A DNA stretch of 64,000 bases from Themeda triandra (taxonomy: Eukaryota; Streptophyta; Magnoliopsida; Poales; Poaceae): NCBI GenBank assembly GCA_018135685.1, contig JAENPR010000582.1:337060-401059 (forward strand), read 5' to 3'. The translations under genes and the position numbers were made by a program. The notes under the pieces are model-generated. The model made no database searches. It worked only from the letters and a program-made list of their open reading frames with translations, and was not told the origin of the DNA. Below are positions 56,116-64,000 of this stretch, one piece after another (position 1 is the stretch's first letter; each line of letters opens with the position of its first letter).

Positions 56116-57078
56116 GGCGAAATTTGCCGGACATCGAAAAGGTCGTTCTTCTTGGACACGCAAACTCGAAAATATGCCCAAGACCATTACGAAATCGTGT
56201 TTCTTTGCCAGTAGACACCGAAGCCATGTTGGGAGTGAGATAGGGCACTAAAAAAGACCATGTTGCCCCGGTGGTCATCTTCCTCCTCCCGACTCCAACC
56301 CGACACGGCACCCGCCCAGGCCCGACGGGTGGCTGCGCCCACCATGGCCGGCTCCGGCAGGCCACCCACGATTCCGTGCGCGCGAATCCCGTGCCAACCC
56401 CCGCACGTGCTCCTCCGCCGCCGCGAGCTCCCCCGCCGCCGCCCCGCCGTGCCGCACGCGCTCCGCACGCGGGCAGGGAGCTCCGCCACCGCGAGCTCCC
56501 TCGCCGCGCCTGCGCGCACGCGGGCAGGGAGCGACCGCGAACTCCATCACGCCGCCGTGCACGCGCTCCTCCGGCGCCGCGAGCTTCGCCGCTCCGCCAC
56601 CACGAGCTCCGCACGAGCTCCGGCTGCGGCCGCGGAGGTCCGATGCCGCCGTGCGCAGGGCTCCTCGACGGGCCATGCCGCTGCCCCTGTGCGCCGGCCG
56701 CGAAGCTTCTCCGAGCGCGGGAGGAGGCCCTTGACGCGAGCGATGAGCTGCGACAAGAGCGGGCGCCGTGTCCCCGAGCCAGTTCGCGTGCCCCCGCCCA
56801 CCCTGCTCGTCGCGGCGCGGCCGCGTCCGCGTGCCCGGGCGGGAGCTGGCACGCGCGCTGCTATGCCCGGGCAAGTGTGTCACAGCAAATAACTGTTGAA
56901 CAACAAGGTTGAAGACGAGGGCTCTTTGGACATTTTCCTCACCTTCTCCCTCTTCAAAACGTTTGCGGTGTCTTTGAGCAAAGAACCAGAAATTTGTAAT
57001 GTCCGACGGCAGATTTCAACATTTGCGGTGTCTAGCAGCAAACGAGACCTTTTGCAGTGTCCCTGGGCAAATTTCGCC
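56116..57078. mobile_element. Pack-MULE-like element with GC-rich captured-type interior
   Basis: The termini GGCGAAATTTGCC and GGGCAAATTTCGCC are inverted repeats, and perfect 9-bp duplications TATTAATTT lie at 56107-56115 and 57079-57087. Subterminal motifs of the type GACACCGCAAA/TTTGCGGTGTC recur on both arms. The interior (about 56265-56870) is strongly GC-rich with repeated GCGAGCTCC units and long open frames on both strands, a composition typical of gene fragments captured by Pack-MULEs. I cannot name a source gene. Confidence 0.85.
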
Positions 57079-57089
57079 TATTAATTTAT

Positions 57090-58300
57090 AGCACCACGAG
57101 TGCATTGTATGTGTGTGTTCTTGTCGTTGTCAGAGTAACGGTGTAACTAATGAAACAGTGGAGATATGGGTGGATCTATATGCGATGCGTATCCTTAAAG
57201 TTTTCTTATATATAAAATAGATCTATCAAATACGATAGCTCGTGTACATGATTTTCAAAAGCACACCGGTAATATACGGAGATAAAGTCATTCAGCAAAA
57301 TATATAGTCATTAAATACTAATTGAGTCATATGAAGAAAGGAACCGTACTTTGGATATATGCTAGGCAGTTGTGAACTGAGCACATGCTTAAATTCGACT
57401 TTTTTATGGGGGTTGCTAATGCACAGTCGCCTTTTTTCAAAAACAAATCAGCTGGCGATATGTACTAAGCACTAAGCAATGGTCATCCCCTTCCATCAGT
57501 TAAGCAGCAAAAAGCAAGAGCAGCAGCAGGCTCCCTGACACGTCGCCCGAAAGTGCCCAGTCGACTGGAGCCAAGGAAATGCGTTTTTTTATTTGACTGT
57601 GTGGCATGAAAAAACCTAGCCACTAGCCAGTATTTTCAAACAGACAAGAAGTCACGAACCTCAAACGACATCAAATTAGGCACAAAGTAGCTATAGTGAA
57701 CATTTGCTATATATATTCTCTTCTAATAATGGCTCCTCAACTGATTCCAATTCGAATGTTATGGAGATTCATTTCATCAAAAAAAATGTTATGGAGATTA
57801 TTCCTCTTCTAATATATAGTGTCTCGAATAAATTTCAATAACAGCGACGTGGTCATGATTGTCTAGTTTTTAGGAGAATTGAAGAAATGGTTCTGACCCT
57901 AACCCTGAATCCTAGAAACATTGTTAGAGAAGACTAGCTATCATGTTTTTCTCCGGAACCAATATCCATTTATTCACTCTGGATAGAAAACAGTCTATTG
58001 AATCCCTACCAAATGCGACCCTAAATCATGAACCAAGCTGCTTTGGCAACATGCATGGTCAGTAAGAGCATCTCGGAGATGTTCTAATTAAAGCAGGCAG
58101 GCATGCTTGGCAAAATTAAATCAGTCAGGCGGAGCAGCGCCACTCTCCTCGCCTACTCCGCTACCCCTGGCCTCGACGTGAGGCACCGAAATGCTTGTCG
58201 AAGAAGATGCGGTGGTGGACGACATCGATGCCGATGTCATCAGCATCGACGGTCGGCCGAACGTTGCAGGCGGTGAGCCCCGGAGTAGCTGCCGCGTCGA
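57090..58300. other. AT-rich intergenic, ERF 3' flank
   Basis: No gene or clear repeat seen. Confidence 0.4.
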
Positions 58301-58304
58301 GAAG

Positions 58305-59654
58305 TCAGAATCTGCACCGACGACGACGACGATGCCTGTGACGACATCGCCGCCGGCGCCGCGAGATCACCGGTGGTGCTGCTGGACACGAAAACGTTGC
58401 CGCCGTGAAGTAGCTGCGTACCGCATCAGGTCCGGAAATAACGGCACCGGAGACGACGGCGGCAGTGGCAACGATGGGAGAGCTGATACTGCCAGCGGTG
58501 GAGGCTGGGGATGCCAGGCGAGACGACGAAGGCGCCCTGGCCGGGCGTCCCCGGACGCGCTCGGGGAAGTTGAGCTTGGCCTTGGCGCCCTTGAACCGCA
58601 GCGCGGCGGTCGTCGTAGGCAGCCGCGGCGGCCTCCGCGGTGTCGAAGGTGCCCAGCCAGACGCGCGCCGCTTTGGCCGGGTCGCGGATCTCCGCCGCCC
58701 ACTTGCCCCATGGCCGCCGCCGGACGCCACGGTAGTGCCGCATCGTCGTCGTCGGGGTACCTGCATATATGCATCGATATCATATCACTTGCATTCTGAT
58801 GTCTCTGTTAGTCTGCTGGAACTTAACCATGGCTTAAATGCTCAAACTAGATGAATTGAAAAAGAACGCATTATCCGAAAGATCAAGCTTGAGCCGTTTT
58901 AGGGAACTTTGCAATTCCACAAAGCCCAGCTCTTAGCACTACCGACTGAGATCTAGCGATCGGCACAATGCAATTCCGGGAGAAATCAGGCTCAGGAGTA
59001 AGAAACGTGCATAGTGATCGACCTAGTAATCAGAACTAGCGCCTAGCTATACTGATCGATCGATGATATGGTAGCTAGCAGTTGGATTGGCCTAGCCATA
59101 GCTTGCAGTAGCTTGGGTTAGAATGAATTAGTATATGCATGCATGGATTAGATTAATTAGGGGAAAAAAATAGTACCTTCTTGAACCTCCACGGCTTGCC
59201 CGGCCGCGGAGGAACCAGCAGCCCCCTCTTCCAGGGGAACCCGCTGATGAGGAGACCCAATGGCCACCAGAGGCACGGCTGCGGCGGTCATGTCGTCGCC
59301 CGGCCGCTGAGGAAGCGCTGAGGAAGCGGAGGATCCTGTGCCCACGTCGTAGTACGCCATGGTGGTGCTGGAGATGTACACACCTTGCTGTGCGGCCTGC
59401 TCGTCGTACCACGCCGGTGCCGACGCAGCAGGCGAGTAGTAGTGGTCATCGTGACCACCGCCACGACTGCCCCCTCCGAGCTCTATCTGCTGCTGCTGCT
59501 GCTGCCGCCGCCGCTGGAAGTGGTGCTCTAGGCTCGAGCTCGGCGCCGACGCCGCCAGCGACTGCGACGCCGATGATGATTGGTGAGCCGCCTCCTCCTC
59601 GCCGCCGTCGGGCTCAGGCAGGGGTCGCTTGCTGCCATGCCTCCGGTGATCCAC
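58305..59654 (-). pseudogene. AP2/ERF transcription factor (group X, ABR1/ERF110-like), two exons, one frameshift in the AP2 domain as written
   Basis: Exon 1 is 59654-59177 and exon 2 is 58760-58305, with a GT-AG intron in matching phase. Exon 1 encodes a Ser/Gln/Gly-rich N-terminus. Exon 2 opens with the AP2 domain: HYRGVRRRPWGKWAAEIRD, then KAARVWLGTFDTAEAAA. The frame then slips by one base near 58605-58612 (an extra C in a GAC-CGCCG context), and LRFKGAKAKLNFPERV continues in the next frame. Group X ERFs bind GCC-box or related DNA in stress responses. The annotated first codon at 59654 is GTG, with TGA upstream in frame, so the true start is unresolved; the first in-frame ATG is near 59360. 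Confidence 0.85.
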
Positions 59655-59659
59655 CTTCG

Positions 59660-60955
59660 ATCACGTACGATGCCTTTTTTGGCTTTTTCCCTCGCTCTGA
59701 TCTTGGTATTGACCACCACCACCACCGGCCACCTTGCGTATTTGACTGACCTAATGTAATCGGGAGCGAGGAGAGAGACGGATCGATATGGCGCCTACTA
59801 GCTGTGATTACGGTCTACTAGAGGTTTGCTTGCTTTGGGGAAGAAGCAAAAGACATCGATGCGTTGAAAAGGTCTTCCTAGTTCCCTTCGTGAGTCCATG
59901 TTATTTTATTCTATTTCATTTTAATTTTAAATAATCAATCACGTTAGGAACATCTATTCCGTATACTTCATCCTCTGTTAATTGTGCTTACTTGGTTCAT
60001 GGAGAATAAGCATGGATGCATGCCTCACAAGCTTTGAATTTTGATCTTCATATTATCAGACTAGAGGGGGTACCTGAACAAGACCCTCTCTTGGTGGCGA
60101 CGATCATGCCTTTATTGGCGGTCGGTTAGAGGACTCGACAGCCTATTCGCCCTCATATCCCGGCAAGAGTATTTTTGGAGCGGTGAATGACGATTGAGGC
60201 GTGCTTCAGCTAATCAAGTGTGAAGCGACCGTTGGATTCGGCCTGGACTCGAAGAGCGAACGATAATTTTCAGATGACATCGACGACGAGAATGTTTTTG
60301 TTTCAGCAATGTAATTTTACGCTCTTGTTTTCTTTAGCCGGACTAATTCTTTGAGGGAGTACTTTCTTGAACAAGACCCGCGCGCGTATGTCGAGAAAAA
60401 AAGCACCCTGTAGTTCCTCCTTTGAATATATCCATGTGAGCTTTAATACTTGTTTATTTGAGACTTTACGTTAGGCTATATACCTAGGTCGTGTTGAAAC
60501 CCATGTGACCGAACGTTGTTATAGTCTAGTTTTAGACTTTGAACTTTTCATTTTCATTAGCTGCTATATTTTTTATTCACATCTTATATATGTTGAAACA
60601 CACTACGATGAGCTTTTTATTCAATATTCTTTTTCTACATTTCATTTAAAAAAAATAAGACGATTATGGGTCATGGACACAACTTAAGTCAATTGTTTCA
60701 AATGCAACACGACAAAATTGTGAGTGTTGTAGTGTTTATTAAAAAAAACATAGTTTTTACAAAAGTGTGAGTGCGGTAGTAATTTATAACATGTTATGAA
60801 TAGTAAAAATGTATAATTTATAAATAATTTTTTTACCTTGAAGTGTTACATAACTTAAAACAAAAATCGAGTGGTATTGATATGTGATTGATTAAGGGGA
60901 CTTTTTGTGATTATTAAACTACAAAAACATATAATCAACTCAAATTAAATACATC
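59660..60955. other. ERF upstream region and AT-rich flank
   Basis: The ERF promoter must lie here but I see no clear TATA box. A GAACAAGACC motif is repeated at about 60076 and 60370. From 60400 the sequence is AT-rich without a gene. Confidence 0.4.
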
Positions 60956-61060
60956 AGCAGCCCTCGGACTTATAAAAGTGTGTCACTTAGGTCCACAAAC
61001 TTTGAAAGTATATTTTTGGGTCTAAACTTATGAAGCGGTGCACCAAGTCCAGACTAGCCA
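60956..61060. mobile_element. Possible single MULE-type terminal sequence
   Basis: CAGCCCTCGGACTTATAAAAGTGTG...AGGTCCACAAACTT resembles TIRs of a common grass MULE family, but no inverted partner was found in the window. Confidence 0.3.
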
Positions 61061-62455
61061 CATGGACGTTTCTTGCTGATGTGGTATACCAACATCACAT
61101 GATTTTTACATTTAACCCCTCTTCCGTCTTCTCACGTGAATAGATTCTTGTTTCCCTCTTCTCTCACACGGACCCAAGCCCGTCGGATGCCATGCTCCCC
61201 TCTCACCTCGCTATTGCGCATCTACGCATCATCGTTCAGCCCCCACCAGGATCATTTTCATGTCTGCCTCGGCCTTTATGACCAGTCTACAATAAAACGA
61301 ACGTCCCCGATCATTCTTCCTCTCTGGTGCATCTGCCAAAGACAATAAGGGAAGGGGACCCATCCTTTTCCCTTGGTTTCTACTGTCTTAGGGTTGGTCA
61401 AAAAATATCCTTCAACAACATCTTCCAATGGATATCAAATATAGATGTTTATGTTAGATTTTGCTAGCTAAAGATGGAGTCAGGATGGCTCTCTAAACTG
61501 CATCTGAATATAGGAAAATTATTGAAGAATACAAATATATAGAAAATGATTTTTACTCACGTGACTCTCCAAACGATAATTTAGAGAGTAGATTTTAGAA
61601 AGGCTCTTCAAAGTGCTCTTAGTTGTACTCATATACACTATATTTAAATACATAATAAAATAATATATTGGAAAAGTAGAGAATGAAGGGAGGTTTCTCG
61701 GATAGGGAAGACCAATCTCTCAAAATTTGCTTGCACTCCCGACCATATCTCGCAGTTTTGATGGACAAACGGAGACGTGTTATATATGCATGGCATTGTC
61801 CTAGCTAACTCTCGAGTGCAATTTTCACGTGCGCACGCGCGGTAATCATACCTTTATGGCAGCAGCCGCCATCGTCGAGAGATAAAATGCGATCTGATCT
61901 GATCTGACCAGGGGTCTCCGGTCGAAGTTGAATGGGCGGCGCAGCCCATAGCACCAGCGCCGTACCTCCACCAGCAGGGGATGTATATGTGTGTGCAAGG
62001 CAGGCTTAGTCAAAGATGCTGTGCGCCCCAAATTTCAACAACGATAATCCACCAGTATGAGCATATCCACAGACTTAACATGACTTTGATCTCCCCTTCC
62101 ACATGCAGCATCTGATGGTACGGTAGCCCCTTTCACAACTGCATTGGAATATTGACGGAGTCAATATGGTTACTGTGCTACTGTTAGGCACTGGACGTGA
62201 TAACTAGCTCCAACTTCATCGCCGTACACTTTGATTTGATGCCTACTACCAGTAATTAACCTCTCCGTGTCCAGTATTAGTTTCTCTAGCTAGGCTGTTT
62301 CTTACTCTTCGCGACCAAAATTTTGGCTCTTTCTTCTCTTTTGCACCACGATATATATGATTCTTGTCTCTCCGTCAAAGACCAGGCAATGTCACCATCC
62401 AAGTCCAGACATAAGGGCTATGGCTCTAGCTAGTTTCATTAATCTACCAATCCAG
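61061..62455. other. Intergenic sequence
   Basis: No gene supported. Short open frames at 61136-61348 and 61846-62031 have no recognisable domain. Confidence 0.4.
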
Positions 62456-62460
62456 TTTTA

Positions 62461-62694
62461 AGAATCGATCTTAGAAGTCAAATTATCTTAAGTTTGGCCA
62501 AATTTATATTATAAAATAATAACATTTATGATATCAACTAAATATCATTAGATTTCTTATTAATTATATTTCCCTAGTATATTTATTTGATGTTATAAAG
62601 CCTCATAAGTTTCTCTATAATTAATTTTAGTCAAACTGAGATATTTTAGTTTTAAGTTTTTTAAAAGGATTTATAATTTGAAATGGAGTGGTAT
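62461..62694. mobile_element. Degenerate Stowaway-like MITE
   Basis: The right arm TATAATTTGAAATGGAGTGGTA and a left AGTCAAATTATCTTAAGTTTGGCC match the interior and end of the element at 54806, but the left terminus has decayed. Confidence 0.5.
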
Positions 62695-62819
62695 TATTTA
62701 TTTATTTATTTATCAAACATAGAGGTAAGGTAATAGGGAATGATCCTACGCAAACAGCATTAAACCTGGCTAAAACTTGCAAACTCGACCTTGTGACGCA
62801 TCCAACGGCTACGGAGAGA

Positions 62820-63480
62820 GATGAGACGTTTTTACGATAAACCGCCCGCCAGCCCCGGTCACTTTTGCAAAATCCCCCTGCGCGCCCCCCCACCCCGGAG
62901 AGGCCGAGATCCCCAATCTTGCGATTGGGTCTCCCCTTCCGTCGCCGCCAAGAGCTACCTCCTCGTTACGTGCTGCTGGTGCTCACCTCCGCCCGCTGCT
63001 CGTGTTCCTCGTCCTCCTCCCGTCGGCTCTCCACCTCCTCCTCCCTTTCCGCCGCCACCGCGCTCTACTGATGTAGCCGGCCTCGTCGCGGCGGCCGGAG
63101 ACCAGCCGGCGTCCTCGTCGAGCTGCTGAGTCGCGAGTACAGCCCCAGCGTTGGACCCCCATCCTCTCAGTCCTGATCTAAGTTTTACTGGTGGCGCTTA
63201 TCCCTCTCCCACCTCTTATTTCGTCAGGTAAGGAGCTTGTGTTGTTTGTCAGGTAAGGAGCTGATTTGTCAGGTAAGATACTGCGTTGCTGCCCAAGCTC
63301 TTTAGCAAATGTGATGAAGCATTGCTGCGATGCGAACCCGACAAGCGGTCTGAGATGGCTGAGGGGTGTCCATGTTAGAGGCAATCGACACAACAAAGAG
63401 GTGGGCATGGTCACTGTACACCAGCGACCAGGAAGCTCTGTATGCTTCCGTCAGTACAGAGGTACATGATAGATGGAACC
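62820..63480 (+). other. GC-rich possible 5' exon with three consecutive splice-donor motifs
   Basis: GC-rich sequence at 62840-63130 has an open frame (102 codons from 62821, Pro/Ser-rich, no domain). It is followed by three copies of GTCAGGTAAG within 55 bp (63223, 63247, 63267), each a consensus 5' splice site. I see no confident protein and call it only a possible transcript start. Confidence 0.35.
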
Positions 63481-63589
63481 CTGCCGGAGCTGTGGTCTGA
63501 AGAATGAAAAAAAATTTGTAATGTGTGGTTAGCCAATGTGTACTGTGTGGATGTTTGTATTTCTGAATTTGCAATGGAATGAACTGAAA

Positions 63590-63915
63590 TCGATTTCAGC
63601 TTGCAATATCTATGGTGACTTGAAAGTGCATGGTTTCAGTTTCCAATGTCTTAACAGAAAGTTGAGACATATTATAAAAAAATTCAGATTGCAATGCTTC
63701 AAAAATTGACATGTACAACATATTTTCAGATTGCAATGTCTATTGACTCATGGTGATCTGAAAGTGCATGGTTCAGAATAGAGGACTACGATAAGCCATG
63801 GCGATCTGAACTTGGTTCAGAATAGAGGACTACGATAAGCCAAAAAAAAAGATTACAATGTCTATGACTCTATGGTGATCTGAACTTGCATGGTTCTGAA
63901 AGTGCATAGTCCATG
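63590..63915 (+). repeat. Degenerate short-repeat cluster
   Basis: A unit with GATTGCAATGTCTAT...ATGGTGATCTGAAAGTGCATGG recurs about four times. A 29-bp segment containing CAGAATAGAGGACTACGATA is duplicated exactly at about 63773 and 63816. No coding potential. Confidence 0.75.
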
Positions 63916-64000
63916 GTGTCGCGCGCCAGAGTCCATGGCTTCATGGGCGAGCGGCGACTTGCGGCCGCCGAGGGAGCCCAAACACTCGCGGTCGTCTAGG

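Noticed and set aside
56260..56912. Overlapping 210- and 213-codon frames in the Pack-MULE
   Set aside because: Several long frames on both strands arise from extreme GC content; Arg/Ala/Pro repeats without domain.
58191..58799. 202-codon plus-strand frame over the ERF second exon
   Set aside because: It is antisense to a clear AP2 domain and has no recognisable protein.

Overview
This is plant nuclear DNA, almost certainly from a grass (Poaceae). Evidence: spliced genes with GT-AG introns, GC-rich first exons, a Stowaway and Tourist-type MITEs, MULEs, a plastid-derived insert, and large SIRE-type Ty1-copia and Athila-like Ty3-gypsy retrotransposons. A panicoid grass is plausible but I cannot fix the species.

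Layout. (1) 1-28575 is one nested retrotransposon block. A Ty1-copia element (SIRE/Opie/Ji-like) begins left of the window, with the tail of its 5' LTR at 1-430 and its 3' LTR at 26650-28575. Its reverse transcriptase is split by a Ty3-gypsy insertion at 4772-24615. That insertion is a tandem array, LTR-internal-LTR-internal-LTR, flanked by a single 5-bp duplication (AAGAT). All retroviral-type reading frames are broken. (2) 28576-35500 is gene debris: a 5'-leader-like stretch next to the copia LTR, relic exons of a nucleobase-ascorbate transporter, an A/C-rich low-complexity tract, a GC-rich island and a tRNA-Leu pseudogene. (3) 35660-46810 is the gene-rich part. It holds an intact secreted Cys-/Pro-rich protein gene, a four-exon IRX10-like GT47 xylan xylosyltransferase (minus strand) with a plastid trnR-ACG insert in intron 1, a MULE, a Tourist-like MITE, and a two-exon Rieske iron-sulfur protein gene of mitochondrial complex III (minus strand). 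(4) 47450-54060 holds DUF1618-like and LINE relics, an intronless L-type lectin receptor kinase (minus strand) with two single-base frameshifts, and TIR elements. (5) 54100-64000 holds a Stowaway MITE, a Pack-MULE-like element with perfect 9-bp target duplications, an AP2/ERF transcription factor (minus strand, one frameshift inside the AP2 domain) and repeat-rich sequence.

The host genes do not form a pathway: xylan synthesis in the Golgi, respiration in mitochondria, a plasma-membrane receptor kinase and a nuclear regulator are simply neighbours. From memory, unverified, an IRX10-like GT47 gene lies next to a Rieske gene on rice chromosome 2, so that pair may be conserved synteny.

Two things matter most. 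First, the two gypsy copies and three LTRs disagree mainly at CTG/CAG sites, in ways that do not look like normal mutation (for example GCTG versus CTTTG, CAGG versus CGG). Single-base indels also break the receptor kinase and ERF genes. I infer systematic consensus errors, perhaps linked to CHG methylation, so 'pseudogene' calls here should be provisional. Second, the gypsy element carries unusual structure: a six-unit hairpin array with covarying stems, and about ten dispersed copies of a 12-bp palindrome related to GGTCGGCCGACC.
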